Shown here: piece by piece, positions 26,797 to 35,756 of the stretch
Position numbering within the stretch: the first letter of the stretch is position 1
Layout of the letters: every line of letters starts with the position of its first letter
Assembly (NCBI RefSeq): GCF_018780625.1
Contig: NZ_JADMJK010000074.1
Coordinates: 1-60,405, forward strand
Origin: Polaromonas sp.
Lineage (GTDB): Bacteria > Pseudomonadota > Gammaproteobacteria > Burkholderiales > Burkholderiaceae_C
Reading direction: 5' to 3'
Length of the DNA: 60,405 nt
Translations under genes and position numbers: made by a program
Notes under the pieces: model-generated
Seen by the model: only the letters and a program-made list of their open reading frames with translations
Told to the model about the DNA's origin: nothing
Database searches by the model: none

Positions 26797-28551
26797 ATGG
26801 CACTATCTGATTTCAGTGCGCGCGGGCACGCACCGGCGCCTATGGATTTACCGCTCAAGCTCTGGCTGGCCCGGCTGGCGCATGGCATCTCACCCGTATC
26901 GGTGGCGCTGGCCTACGCTGACTGGCTCACCCATTTAATGGTCTCGCCCTCCAAGCAGGCTGACATGGCTGCCAGCGCGGTGCGCAAGAGTCTGCTGGGC
27001 CTGCAATACGCGGCGCCCTATGCCATGCAGGGCGAGTGCGCGTATTGCGTGGAGCCAAGGCCGCAGGACAAGCGCTTTTCACCACACGAATGGCATTCGC
27101 CGCCCTATAGCAATATTGCCCAGTCCTTTCTGTTGCAGGACGAATGGTGGACCGAGGCCATGACGGGCGTTCGCGGCGTATCCCGGCACCATGAAGACGT
27201 TGTTGCCTTCACCATGCGCCAGTGGGTGGACATGTGGTCGCCCTCGAATTTTGTCCTGAGTAATCCGCAGGTCATCATGGAAACGCTGAAGACGGGCGGG
27301 GCCAACCTGACCAACGGGTTTGCCAACTGGTCACGCGATGCGATGACCGTGCTCAGTGACGGAAGGCCCCATGGCGTCGAGAATTTTCAGCCTGGAAAAA
27401 CCGTCGCGGTGACGCCGGGCAAGGTGGTTTTTCGCAACCGTTTGATTGAACTGATTCAGTATGAGCCTGCCACCCCCATGGTGCATGTCGAGCCGGTGTT
27501 GATCGTGCCGTCCTGGATCATGAAGTACTACATTCTTGACCTGACGCCGGACGACTCGCTGGTCAAGTACCTGGTGGATCAGGGCCATACCGTTTACATG
27601 GTGTCCTGGAAAAATCCGGGCAGCGAGGACCGTGACCTGGGTCTGACGGACTACGTTGAGCTGGGCGTCATGGCCGCGTTAAAGGCGGTGCATATCTTGC
27701 AAGCTGACGTGGGAATACACGCGATGGGTTACTGCCTGGGCGGAACGCTGCTGGCCATTGCGGCCGCCGCGCTGGGGGCCAAGCCGGGCAGCCCCCTGAA
27801 AACCGTGTCGCTGCTTGCTGCGCAGACCGATTTCCATGAGCCTGGCGAACTGGGATTGTTCATCGATGAAAGCCAGATTGCCTTCCTTGAAGATCTGATG
27901 TCTGCGCGCGGCTACCTGGACGGGCGGCAGATGGCCGGCGCTTTCGCGCTGATTAACTCGAAGGATCTGGTGTGGTCCAAGCTGGTTCACGAGTACCTGA
28001 TGGGCGCCCACACGCCCATGACGGCCTTGCGCGCCTGGAACGCCGACGCCACGCGCATGCCGGCGCGCATGCACAGCGAATACCTTCGCCAACTCTATTT
28101 GCGCAACGACTTGTCGGAGGGTCGTTTCCGGCTTGGCGAGCACACCGTCATCCTGGAGGATTTAACGGTGCCGCTGTTTGTCGTGGCGACTGAGCGTGAC
28201 CATGTCTCGCCCTGGAAGTCGGTGTACAAGATTCACCGCCTGGCCCACGCACCCGTGACCTTTGTCTTGAGTTCAGGCGGTCACAACGTGGGAATCGTCA
28301 ACCCGCCCAGCGGCTCGCTCGCCCACCCGCAGGCGAGTTACCGCTTTGCGTCTTACCTGTCCAGCAAGGCCCCTGCGGATCCGCTGGTGTGGCTGGAAGC
28401 GGCACAGCCTGTGCAAGGGTCGTGGTGGACGTGTTGGCAAGAATGGCTTCTGGCGCACTCAACGGTGCAGGTCAAGGCTGTGCCGGTGGTTGCCCCTGCG
28501 CTGGCAGGGCCGCCTGTCAACGCACCGGGCAGCTATGTGCATGAGGCCTAG
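26797..28551 (+). CDS. phaC: Poly(3-hydroxyalkanoate) synthase, class I type
   Basis: 584 residues. Polymerises hydroxyacyl-CoA to PHA on granules. The lipase-like box GYCLGGT carries the catalytic Cys313; the Asp (VATERDHVSPWKS) and His (SSGGHNVGIVNPP) of the triad are present, as are the family segments PSWIMKYYILDLTPDDSLVKYL and YMVSWKNPG. Length fits class I enzymes that work without PhaE or PhaR. Not followed by phaA/phaB, so this is a second or specialised synthase; the phasin gene converges on it. Upstream FNR-type site suggests induction at low oxygen, where PHA acts as an electron sink (inference). Confidence 0.95.
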   Translation: MALSDFSARGHAPAPMDLPLKLWLARLAHGISPVSVALAYADWLTHLMVSPSKQADMAASAVRKSLLGLQYAAPYAMQGECAYCVEPRPQDKRFSPHEWHSPPYSNIAQSFLLQDEWWTEAMTGVRGVSRHHEDVVAFTMRQWVDMWSPSNFVLSNPQVIMETLKTGGANLTNGFANWSRDAMTVLSDGRPHGVENFQPGKTVAVTPGKVVFRNRLIELIQYEPATPMVHVEPVLIVPSWIMKYYILDLTPDDSLVKYLVDQGHTVYMVSWKNPGSEDRDLGLTDYVELGVMAALKAVHILQADVGIHAMGYCLGGTLLAIAAAALGAKPGSPLKTVSLLAAQTDFHEPGELGLFIDESQIAFLEDLMSARGYLDGRQMAGAFALINSKDLVWSKLVHEYLMGAHTPMTALRAWNADATRMPARMHSEYLRQLYLRNDLSEGRFRLGEHTVILEDLTVPLFVVATERDHVSPWKSVYKIHRLAHAPVTFVLSSGGHNVGIVNPPSGSLAHPQASYRFASYLSSKAPADPLVWLEAAQPVQGSWWTCWQEWLLAHSTVQVKAVPVVAPALAGPPVNAPGSYVHEA

Positions 28552-28730
28552 AAATGGCTGGTGGCGACGGAGCGCTCATTCAAAACGCGTGGACAAGCAC
28601 CTGCATTGATCCCGCCAAAAAATGGCGTGCTCCACGACCCGAAGCCAAGCCGTGGAACAGCGCACAACGCACCACATGCCCTGGCACCGTTCGATTGCAG
28701 TGCTCCTTCAGGCAGGGCGCAATGGCATCC

Positions 28731-29285
28731 TCACGCGGCGGCTTGGGATCTTCCGGCAGGGCCGTCCGGCCGGGTGGCAAAGAAACTACTGGCCATTGGC
28801 GGAATGGCCGACTGCATGGCTTGCAGTGCCGACTTCACGCCGCTGCCTGCTTCGTTGTCGAGCATATGGCTTGCGGTACCCATCATTTCAGTCTGCGCCT
28901 GAAGCCCCGCAGTCATCAGCTTTTGCCAGTAACGGTTGGCTTCCTCCAAGTCAAAACGCAGCAACTCGGCCTGAACGGCCAGCAGTTCGGCGGGCTGGGT
29001 AGCGCCGCGTAGTTTTTGAGCGGCTACCGCATATTGCTCTGATGCGTGGTGTGCCGCTTGCTGTTGAACCTGGCGGATGGCCTCGCTGCTGCGAAATAGC
29101 GCACAGGCGCTTTCGGTGGCAAAACTCATTTGCTGGCGGCTCAGGTCCGCCAGGAAGCTCCAGGGGGTGAGGCTATTGCCCTGGACCTCATGGCTTGAGG
29201 TCGGACGGGAAGTTTTTGAAGTCATTTGCATTTCCTTATGGGCTGTGGTGGGGGAGGTGGCGGGGAGAGGGATGCTTTTGCTCAT
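28731..29285 (-). CDS. Phasin-like PHA granule protein
   Basis: 184 residues, Ala/Gln/Glu-rich and almost wholly helical: SFLADLSRQQMSFATESACALFRSSE, VQQQAAHHASEQYAVAAQKL, and AELLAVQAELLRFDLEEANRYWQKL, the last matching the phasin_2 pattern. Coats PHA granules. Convergent to phaC. Two usable starts: ATG 29285 (AAGGA 8 bases before) and ATG 29225 (AAGGA 7 bases before); the extra N-terminal 20 residues are Ser/Pro/Thr-rich. Without a search the phasin call rests on layout and location. Confidence 0.75.
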   Translation of the reverse strand: MSKSIPLPATSPTTAHKEMQMTSKTSRPTSSHEVQGNSLTPWSFLADLSRQQMSFATESACALFRSSEAIRQVQQQAAHHASEQYAVAAQKLRGATQPAELLAVQAELLRFDLEEANRYWQKLMTAGLQAQTEMMGTASHMLDNEAGSGVKSALQAMQSAIPPMASSFFATRPDGPAGRSQAAA

Positions 29286-29673
29286 AGGGTTTGTCCTTTC
29301 ATCGGTTCAAAGGTTGAATGGCGCGTTGCCAGTACATGCCCGCGCTCGCAAATGGCCTGGCAGGCCGCCCAATAATGTTGACGACCTTGCCGAATCACTG
29401 AAATCGGGCCAAACCGTTGTCTTTGAGGCGGAGATGGAGCTTTTCAGCACCTTGCTTCATGACCGCTTCAGCATGGCAAGTTGCCATCAGGGGAACAGCG
29501 CAGGCATTCATGAAAACCTCTTTTTTTCAACCTAAAATTTTGTGAGTTGAATGGTTCGCTGTGTTTGATCTAGCGCAAGTGCGGGCGCCAAGCGACTCGC
29601 TAACCTGATCGATCATCCGGGTTTTTCCAGGACGGCAGGGTGGTATTCATTTCATTCAGGAGTCGCTTTGCTT
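29286..29673. other. 388-base intergenic region between phasin and Usp
   Basis: Divergent promoter region. No convincing gene. Holds an FNR-like site at 29565–29578 and the small palindrome TGATCGATCA at 29606–29615. The stretch 29310–29500 has no recognised element. Confidence 0.6.
29565..29578 (+). promoter_or_regulatory. FNR-like box (TTGAT-N4-CGCAA)
   Basis: TTGATCTAGCGCAA, one perfect arm and one arm of the same CGCAA type as upstream of the BON gene; 96 bases before the Usp start at 29674. Confidence 0.5.
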
Positions 29674-30171
29674 ATGTCCAAATATCATCAAATTCTTGTT
29701 CCGGTCGATGGAAGCCCAACATCGGAAATTGCGCTGGACGAAGCCATTCGGCTGGCGCAGTTGGGCGGCGCCCGGCTGCAGTTGCTTCATGTGGTGGACC
29801 CAATGGGCTATGCCACCGGCTTTGAGCCCGCCATGAACTACGTCAATGACATCATTCCGCTGATGCGTGTGGCGGGTGAAAAGCTGCTGGCGCACGACCG
29901 CCAAAAAGCGCTGGACAAAGGGGTAGCCGCAGACTGCGTGTTGATTGACGAGGCGCCAGGCCGCATTTGTGACCATGTTGCGGAGCAGGCCAGGCGCTCA
30001 AAAGCGGACCTGATTGTGGTGGGCTCCCATGGTCGTCGCGGTGTGGGGCGCGTGCTGCTGGGTAGCGATGCGGAGCAGATCGTGCGGCATGCGCCCGTGC
30101 CTGTGCTGGTGGTGCGCGCGCCCAAGGCGGCTCACAAGGCGGCTCAGTCCAGGGAGACCGATTCGAGGTAG
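29674..30171 (+). CDS. Universal stress protein, single domain
   Basis: 165 residues from ATG 29674; AGGAG at 29658–29662 is 11 bases upstream, and a TTG two codons earlier is closer, so the exact start is uncertain. MSKYHQILVPVDGSPTSEIAL and the ATP loop GSHGRRGVGRVLLGSDAEQ are both present. Similar in layout to the Usp at 13956 (shared GRRGVGR loop), suggesting local duplication. Its last 28 bases overlap the 3' end of the convergent metallo-beta-lactamase gene. Confidence 0.92.
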   Translation: MSKYHQILVPVDGSPTSEIALDEAIRLAQLGGARLQLLHVVDPMGYATGFEPAMNYVNDIIPLMRVAGEKLLAHDRQKALDKGVAADCVLIDEAPGRICDHVAEQARRSKADLIVVGSHGRRGVGRVLLGSDAEQIVRHAPVPVLVVRAPKAAHKAAQSRETDSR

Positions 30172-31502
30172 TAAGGCATGTGGCAGGGCCAGCGCAGTTC
30201 ACGCTCGATGCGCAGCCGCATCGCATCGGCCGCAGCCGGTTCGCCGTGCGTGATGAAGGTCTGGCGCGGCGGGGCCTTGAAGCCGCGCAGCCAGCGGGTG
30301 ATTTCCGCGGCATCCGCGTGCGCCGACAGGCTGTCAAGCATTGCCACTTCCGCGCGGATTGGGACATCTTCCCCAAAAATTCGTACTGACGACGCCCCTC
30401 CAACGATGGTGGCCCCGCGCGTGCCGCCAGCCTGATAACCGGCGAACAAAATCGTGTTGCGCTTGTCCGGCGCGAAGGCCTTGATATGGTGGACGACACG
30501 CCCACCGGTGGCCATGCCGCTGGCCGAGATGATGACCATGGGCCCGCGCCGCGCATTGAGCAGGCGCGACTCCTCCGGGGTATGCACAATTTGCGCGGCG
30601 TGGGCCAGGGCCCGGCACTGCGTGGCCGTCAGCCTTAATTCCGAACGGTTTCGCTCATAAACATGCGTGGCATTGGCTGCCATGGGGCTGTTGAGGTAGA
30701 CCGGCAGGTCCTGAATGACGCCTTGGGTCTTGAGCAGGTGAATGTGATACAGAAGACTTTGCGCCCGGCCAACGGCAAAGGCCGGAATGATGACAGCGCC
30801 ACCGCGCGCCGCCGTTCTGTTAATGACGTCGGCCAGTTCCAGCAGCACATCCGTTTTTTTGTGCAGCCGGTCGCCATAGGTGGATTCAACCACCAAGTAG
30901 TCCGCGCCGTCCATCGGCGAGGGGGGTGCAAGCACCAGGTCGTTGGGGCGGCCGATGTCTCCCGAGAACAGGATTGACCGCCGCCCATTGTTCAATTGGA
31001 CAAAAGCCGAGCCCGGTATGTGGCCGGAAGGCGTTAGTGTGGCGCTCAGCCCTTCAGCCGGCTGCCATTCCTTGCGGTAGTTCACCGGCTCAAACTGCGC
31101 CAGGCATCGCTGCGCATCGTCCCGGGTATAGAGAGGCAAGGCCGGCGAGTGTTTGGACATCTTGTGCCGGTTCAGGTATTCGGCTTCTTCCTCAAGCAAG
31201 TAGCCGCAATCGGGAAGCAGGATGCGGCACAGGTCAAAAGTTGCGGGGCTGCAGTAAACCTTGCCCTTGAACCCTTGTCTGGCCAGCAGGGGCAGGTAAC
31301 CGCTGTGGTCAATGTGCGCGTGGGTCAGGATGACCGCATTGATGTGAACCGGATCAATAGGCAGCGGTGACCAGTTCCGCAGGCGCAACTGCTTGTAGCC
31401 CTGGAATAGTCCGCAATCTATAAGCACGCTGGATTTACCCTGCCGCAGCAGGTACTTTGAACCAGTAACGGTGTCCGTTGCGCCGAGGAACTGAAGCTTC
31501 AT
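30144..31502 (-). CDS. MBL-fold/beta-CASP hydrolase (RNase J/CPSF73-like family)
   Basis: 452 residues. Metallo-beta-lactamase motifs: LTHAHIDHSGYLP (HxHxDH), SGHIPGSAFVQL, FSGDIGRP, then beta-CASP domain motifs VVESTYGDR, PAFAVGRAQ and SASGMATGGRVVHHI, and the terminal SLSAHADAAEI and ITHGEP metal-binding segments. Family members (CPSF73-like, YhfI/TTHA0252 type) are RNA exo/endonucleases. The ATG has no ribosome site and the FNR box at 31536–31549 would place the transcript start close to the ATG, so it may be leaderless. Present in the stress block of related genomes by recall. Confidence 0.92.
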   Translation of the reverse strand: MKLQFLGATDTVTGSKYLLRQGKSSVLIDCGLFQGYKQLRLRNWSPLPIDPVHINAVILTHAHIDHSGYLPLLARQGFKGKVYCSPATFDLCRILLPDCGYLLEEEAEYLNRHKMSKHSPALPLYTRDDAQRCLAQFEPVNYRKEWQPAEGLSATLTPSGHIPGSAFVQLNNGRRSILFSGDIGRPNDLVLAPPSPMDGADYLVVESTYGDRLHKKTDVLLELADVINRTAARGGAVIIPAFAVGRAQSLLYHIHLLKTQGVIQDLPVYLNSPMAANATHVYERNRSELRLTATQCRALAHAAQIVHTPEESRLLNARRGPMVIISASGMATGGRVVHHIKAFAPDKRNTILFAGYQAGGTRGATIVGGASSVRIFGEDVPIRAEVAMLDSLSAHADAAEITRWLRGFKAPPRQTFITHGEPAAADAMRLRIERELRWPCHMPYYLESVSLD

Positions 31503-31535
31503 GGTTCAGTCTAGCAAGAATGGCGGCCGATTGAG

Positions 31536-31549
31536 TTGATTTGCGTCAA
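31536..31549 (-). promoter_or_regulatory. FNR-type box (TTGAT-N4-GTCAA)
   Basis: TTGATTTGCGTCAA, both arms consensus, 34 bases upstream of the leftward MBL gene start. A TAGACT hexamer at 31508–31513 (minus strand) is a possible -10. Confidence 0.7.
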
Positions 31550-31638
31550 TCCCGTGAACAACTGTTGCCTTGAGAGCTTGCCTTAAGAAAATTAGTGATT
31601 CCATGCTTTGTATTTGGGATGCACCTGAATTAATGCGC

Positions 31639-31644
31639 TATAAT
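31639..31644 (+). promoter_or_regulatory. -10 box of tRNA-Arg
   Basis: Perfect TATAAT, ten bases before the mature tRNA 5' end. A clear -35 hexamer at the usual spacing is not visible. Confidence 0.6.
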
Positions 31645-31654
31645 TTGAAGCTTG

Positions 31655-31731
31655 GCGGCTGTAGCTCAGTTGGATAGAGTACTTGGCTACGAACCAAGGG
31701 GTCGTGGGTTCAATTCCTGCCAGCCGCACCA
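31655..31731 (+). tRNA. tRNA-Arg (anticodon ACG)
   Basis: 77 bases with encoded CCA. Acceptor GCGGCTG pairs fully with CAGCCGC; D-arm GCTCAGTTGGATAGAGT; anticodon loop CTACGAA giving ACG (wobble A to be read as inosine, CGN codons); T-arm with GGTTCAATTCC. Confidence 0.95.
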
Positions 31732-31737
31732 GACGAC

Positions 31738-31767
31738 AAGCCCTAGAACAGTGATGTTCTAGGGCTT
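31738..31767 (+). terminator. Rho-independent terminator after tRNA-Arg
   Basis: Stem AAGCCCTAGAACA (31738–31750) pairs perfectly with TGTTCTAGGGCTT (31755–31767), loop GTGA, followed by TTTCG. Begins 7 bases after the tRNA CCA. Confidence 0.9.
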
Positions 31768-31833
31768 TTTCGTTTGTGCGTCCGTTTTTTGGGGGTGACG
31801 GGTGCGCCCCCCGGATGCTATTCTGAGCGCCAC

Positions 31834-32406
31834 ATGAACAAAGCTTTTACCAAAGAAACCGACCAGGACGATGATGAGCCGGCGCTTGAGCCCCTGGTGG
31901 CAGGCGGGAAAAACTACATCACGCCCCAAGGCTACGCACGTCTGCGCTTTGAGTTGCTGGATTTGATTGATAACGAGCGTCCCAAGATAGTAGACGCCGT
32001 TTACTGGGCCGCAAGCAATGGCGATCGATCTGAAAACGGCGATTACATTTACGGCAAAAAGAGGTTGCGCGAGATTGACAGGCGCATCCGGTTTTTGACG
32101 AAAAGGCTGGAAATAGCCGAAGTCAGCAATCCGGCCGTCCATCATGGGCAAGATCAGGTTTTTTTTGGGGCCACGGTGGCCTACGCCGATGACAGCGGGG
32201 AACGCCAGAGCGTCACCATTTTGGGCATTGACGAGGCCAATAGCGCCTTGGGGCAAATCAGCTGGGTATCTCCTGTGGCCAGAGCACTGCTCAGGTCACG
32301 GGTGGGCGATGAGGTCAACTTGCTGACACCCCACGGCGTGAAGGTGCTTGAGGTGTTGGCGGTGGACTACCCCTTGCCGGATTCAGCCGACCCGCACAGG
32401 TCCTGA
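31834..32406 (+). CDS. greB: Transcription elongation factor GreB
   Basis: 190 residues from ATG 31834. Reactivates backtracked RNA polymerase by stimulating transcript cleavage. N-terminal coiled coil includes NYITPQGYARLRFELLDL, the tip with acidic residues NGDRSENGDYIYGKKRLREID (conserved D/E pair at the tip), and the C-terminal FKBP-like domain FFGATVAYADDSGE...YQISWVSPVARALL-type segment. An acidic N-terminal stretch (TDQDDDEPALEP) precedes it. Convergent with rsh; the greB–rsh–rpoZ–gmk neighbourhood is standard. Confidence 0.93.
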   Translation: MNKAFTKETDQDDDEPALEPLVAGGKNYITPQGYARLRFELLDLIDNERPKIVDAVYWAASNGDRSENGDYIYGKKRLREIDRRIRFLTKRLEIAEVSNPAVHHGQDQVFFGATVAYADDSGERQSVTILGIDEANSALGQISWVSPVARALLRSRVGDEVNLLTPHGVKVLEVLAVDYPLPDSADPHRS

Positions 32407-32500
32407 ACGTCTTGCGGGTGCGGACACAGGTTTTGCATCCCCCGGAAAGTGCTGTCTGCGCTGGGGTGGTGTGTAAAACGAAAAAAATCGTTGCGGGTTG

Positions 32501-34747
32501 TTAGCCGGCGGACTTGGCGCGATGCACCCGGAGCACGGAAGGGGTGCGCTTGACGTTGCGCATTGCCTGTGCCAGGTGAACGCGATCCCGCACGGCGATG
32601 CTGAAACGCAGATCTGTGGCGTTTTGAGCAGGCTCAGGCCCCATCTCCACATGTGTGATGTCGGCTTCAGCGCTGGCCAGCGCTGCCGCTACGCGCGCCA
32701 GTACCCCTTTGCCATTGGAAACCGTCACCAGCAGATTGGTCTCGAAAGTGCGCACGGGCTCATCAGACCAGTCAACGGCAATAAAACGCTCGCTGTCGCG
32801 GTGCTTCAGGCGGGTGGCGACGGCACAGTCGTCGGTGTGCACCGCCAGGCCTTCTCCCCGGCCCAGATAGCCCACGATGCCATCGCCTGGAATCGGCCGG
32901 CAGCAGGGCGCAAACTGCACTGTGGCGCCCTCGCTCCCATCCAGCAAAAGGGCACCCTGCGATACCGATTCATGCGCGCTGTAGCGTTCGCGGCTCATGG
33001 TCAGCGCATCGGGTTTTTCGCCAGTTTCCGCCAGTATGCTCACAATGCGCTTGGCGACCATGCTGGCAATGCGCTTGCCCAGCCCAATATCGGTGAGCAG
33101 ATCTGCGCGCGATCGATTGCCGGTAAAGCGCAGGATTTTTTCCCACTTGTCGTGATGGACTTCGTCGTCTTCCGAAAGGTGATCCCGGTTGATGCCTTCA
33201 GCCCTGAGTGCCTGGGCCAGCATTTTTTCACCCAGTGCCTGAGATTCTGTGAGCGCCATGGTTTTGAGGTACTGACGTATTTTCGAGCGCGCCTTGCCCG
33301 TGCGTACAAATCCGAGCCAGCCCGGGTTCGGGCTTGACACGGATGCTGTGATGATTTCGATCACGTCCCCGTTATGCAGTTCTGAGCGAAGCGGAACCTG
33401 TTCGCCATTGACCTTGGCCGCGACGGTCCGGTTTCCCACATCGCTGTGAATGGCGTAGGCAAAGTCAACAATGGTGGCGCCTCGCGGCATCGCCATAATC
33501 TGACTTTTAGGGGTGAGTACATAAACAGCTTCGGGAAACAGGTCGATTTTGACGTGGTCCCAGAATTCAGCCGCGTCGCGTGTTTCCTGCTGGATTTCAA
33601 GCAGCGACTGCAGCCATTGCGTGCCCAGCCGCTGCGAGGCGTCACTGTCCGGGTCCATGGCCTTGTAGAGCCAGTGAGCGGCTACACCTGATTCGGCCAC
33701 CACATGCATGGCGTCGGTACGCATCTGAAACTCGATATTGGTGCCAAAGGGGCCTACCAGCGTGGTATGCAGCGACTGGTAGCCGTTGACCTTGGGAAGC
33801 GCAATATAGTCTTTGAATTTTCCTGGCAAGGGCTTGTACAACTGGTGCAAGATGCCCATGGCGGTGTAGCAGGTGGTCAGGTCCTGTACGATGATCCGAA
33901 AACCATAGAGGTCGGTAACCTGGGCAAAAGACAAGTGCTTTTCACTCATCTTGCGGTAGATCGAGTAAAGCGTCTTTTCGCGGCCAAAAATATGGACCGG
34001 GATATGGGCGTTCACAAACGTGGTTTCGACCTCGGACTGGACCCGCTTGACCACATCGCGCCTGCGGCCACGTGCGCGCAGCAAGGCTTTGCTCAAGGCG
34101 GCGTAACGCCAGGGATGCAAATACCTGAACGACAAGTCCTGCAGTTCCCGGTAAGTCGTATTCAGGCCAAGGCGGTGCGCAATGGGGGCGTAAATATCCA
34201 GTGTTTCGCGCGAGATCCGTGTCCACTTGGTGCGCGGCGCGTCGCTTAGCGTGCGCATGTTGTGGGTGCGATCGGCAAGTTTTACGAGAATGACGCGTAC
34301 GTCCCGCGCCATCGCCAGCAACATTTTCCGGAAGGACTCTGCCTGATTTTCCTCCCGCGTATTGAATTCCAGCTTTTCCAGTTTGGTCAGACCGTCCACG
34401 AGTTCGGCCACAGGCGCACTGAAACGCTCAATCAGTTCTGATTTGGTGACGCCGCAGTCTTCAATGGCATCATGCAGCAGAGCCGCCATCAGTGCTTGCG
34501 CGTCAAGTTTCCATTCCGCGCACTGTTGGGCGACGGCGATGGGATGGGTGATGTAGGGCTCGCCGCTGTTGCGCAACTGACCCAGGTGGGCCTCATCGGC
34601 GAAGCGATAGGCCAGGCGGACATTCTCGATGTCTGCAGGACTCAAATAGTCCAGTTTGGCCATGAGCGCAGCAAAGCTCGCCGCCGCAGCGTTAGCAGCA
34701 GCGGGCGTTGCTTGATTCGAAACGACAGATGAAAGACGTGCGCTCAT
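32501..34747 (-). CDS. spoT: Bifunctional (p)ppGpp synthetase/hydrolase (Rsh/SpoT)
   Basis: 748 residues with all Rsh domains in order: HD hydrolase domain (YITHPIAVAQ, ALLHDAIEDCGVT, VKLADRTHNMRTL), synthetase domain (YGFRIIVQD, GRFKDYIA-type PGKFKDYIALPKVNGYQSLHTTLVG), TGS (YVLTPKSQIMAMPRGATIVDFAYAIHSDVG), helical/zinc-finger part (CCRPIPGDGIVGYLGRG) and C-terminal ACT. HD catalytic residues HD and ED are present, so hydrolase activity is expected. Downstream of rpoZ on the same strand after a terminator; ATG 34745–34747. Confidence 0.95.
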   Translation of the reverse strand: MSARLSSVVSNQATPAAANAAAASFAALMAKLDYLSPADIENVRLAYRFADEAHLGQLRNSGEPYITHPIAVAQQCAEWKLDAQALMAALLHDAIEDCGVTKSELIERFSAPVAELVDGLTKLEKLEFNTREENQAESFRKMLLAMARDVRVILVKLADRTHNMRTLSDAPRTKWTRISRETLDIYAPIAHRLGLNTTYRELQDLSFRYLHPWRYAALSKALLRARGRRRDVVKRVQSEVETTFVNAHIPVHIFGREKTLYSIYRKMSEKHLSFAQVTDLYGFRIIVQDLTTCYTAMGILHQLYKPLPGKFKDYIALPKVNGYQSLHTTLVGPFGTNIEFQMRTDAMHVVAESGVAAHWLYKAMDPDSDASQRLGTQWLQSLLEIQQETRDAAEFWDHVKIDLFPEAVYVLTPKSQIMAMPRGATIVDFAYAIHSDVGNRTVAAKVNGEQVPLRSELHNGDVIEIITASVSSPNPGWLGFVRTGKARSKIRQYLKTMALTESQALGEKMLAQALRAEGINRDHLSEDDEVHHDKWEKILRFTGNRSRADLLTDIGLGKRIASMVAKRIVSILAETGEKPDALTMSRERYSAHESVSQGALLLDGSEGATVQFAPCCRPIPGDGIVGYLGRGEGLAVHTDDCAVATRLKHRDSERFIAVDWSDEPVRTFETNLLVTVSNGKGVLARVAAALASAEADITHVEMGPEPAQNATDLRFSIAVRDRVHLAQAMRNVKRTPSVLRVHRAKSAG

Positions 34748-34810
34748 GCCTCAAATGTATCGTGGCATGGATAAAAAGTTCAATAAATGGATCTCAAAGC
34801 ATCAAAACGC

Positions 34811-34841
34811 AAAAAAAGGCACCGCGCCGAGATGCCTTTTT
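34811..34841 (-). terminator. Terminator after rpoZ
   Basis: On the minus strand AAAAAGGCA...TGCCTTTTTTT forms a nine-base stem around an 11-base loop and ends in a T-run; it lies 18 bases after the rpoZ stop. The A-run on the other side makes it usable in both directions. Confidence 0.85.
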
Positions 34842-34858
34842 GCAAGGAGTCGCTGGTG

Positions 34859-35062
34859 TCAGCCGGGAACCTTCTTCAGCATTTCCAGGCCAACTTTACC
34901 CTCTGCAATTTCACGCAGTGCGGTGACGCCGGGTTTGTTCTTGCTTTCAATCTTGGCGGCATGCCCCTGGCTGAGCATTCGGGCGCGGTAAGTTGCGGCC
35001 AGAACCAGCTGAAAACGGTTAGGGATTTTTTCGAGGCAATCTTCGACGGTGATGCGGGCCAT
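34859..35062 (-). CDS. rpoZ: RNA polymerase omega subunit
   Basis: 67 residues from ATG 35060–35062: [20 protein letters not shown], then [11 protein letters not shown], and [13 protein letters not shown]. Assists assembly of the beta' subunit and carries part of a ppGpp site, fitting its place next to rsh. Starts 28 bases after gmk on the same strand. Confidence 0.97.
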   Translation of the reverse strand: MARITVEDCLEKIPNRFQLVLAATYRARMLSQGHAAKIESKNKPGVTALREIAEGKVGLEMLKKVPG

Positions 35063-35090
35063 GGTGATTCTTTCGGGGTGATCGGGAGCA

Positions 35091-35711
35091 TTAAGGGATG
35101 TGAAGCGCCTTGAACGTATCGGCTCGGGCTCGTCGCTGCGCTGAAAACTTGAGCCGCTGGGCATGAATGATGGTTTTCAGGTCGAAAACTGCCCGCTCAA
35201 ACAACTCATTAATTATAACGAAGTCAAATTTTCGGGCTTGTGCCATCTCAACGGCTGCGTTTTTTAGCCGCAGTTCAATGACTTCCGCCGTGTCCTCGCC
35301 GCGCCGTTGCAGTCGCGCCCGTAGTTCTTCCCAACTGGGGGGGAGAATGAAAATCAGCACGGCGTTGGAAAAAATCTTTTTGATGTTGATGGCGCCCTGA
35401 AAATCAATTTCAAGAATCACATCGGCGCCATGCGCAACCCGCTCTTCAATGGTGTGGCGCGACGTGCCGTATCGGTGGCCATGCACATGCGCCCATTCGA
35501 GAAAAGCATCGCGCTGCACCATGCCATCGAATTCTTCGGGCGACAGAAAAAAGTACTCCCTGCCATGCTTTTCCTGTCCGCGTGGTGGACGGGTGGTGTG
35601 TGAAACGGCGGGTTGAATACATGAATCGAGTTCCATCAAGGCTTTCACCAGGCTGGATTTTCCGGCTCCACTCGGAGCGGCTACAACAAATAAATTTCCA
35701 GGGTAGTCCAT
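35091..35711 (-). CDS. gmk: Guanylate kinase
   Basis: 206 residues from ATG 35709–35711. Converts GMP and ATP to GDP and ADP. P-loop [14 protein letters not shown] near the N-terminus, GMP-binding [19 protein letters not shown] and [15 protein letters not shown], lid-region [14 protein letters not shown]. The frame is open 14 codons upstream but the conserved N-terminus starts at [15 protein letters not shown]. Operon yicC–gmk–rpoZ on the minus strand. Confidence 0.97.
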   Translation of the reverse strand: MDYPGNLFVVAAPSGAGKSSLVKALMELDSCIQPAVSHTTRPPRGQEKHGREYFFLSPEEFDGMVQRDAFLEWAHVHGHRYGTSRHTIEERVAHGADVILEIDFQGAINIKKIFSNAVLIFILPPSWEELRARLQRRGEDTAEVIELRLKNAAVEMAQARKFDFVIINELFERAVFDLKTIIHAQRLKFSAQRRARADTFKALHIP

Positions 35712-35756
35712 GCGTGCGGGTAGTTTTTTGCAATAAATTAAATGGCGGGCCAAGCG

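Noticed and set aside
28552-28730. Short plus-strand frame after phaC
   Set aside because: Weak start, no ribosome site, product composition like antisense of the phasin gene.
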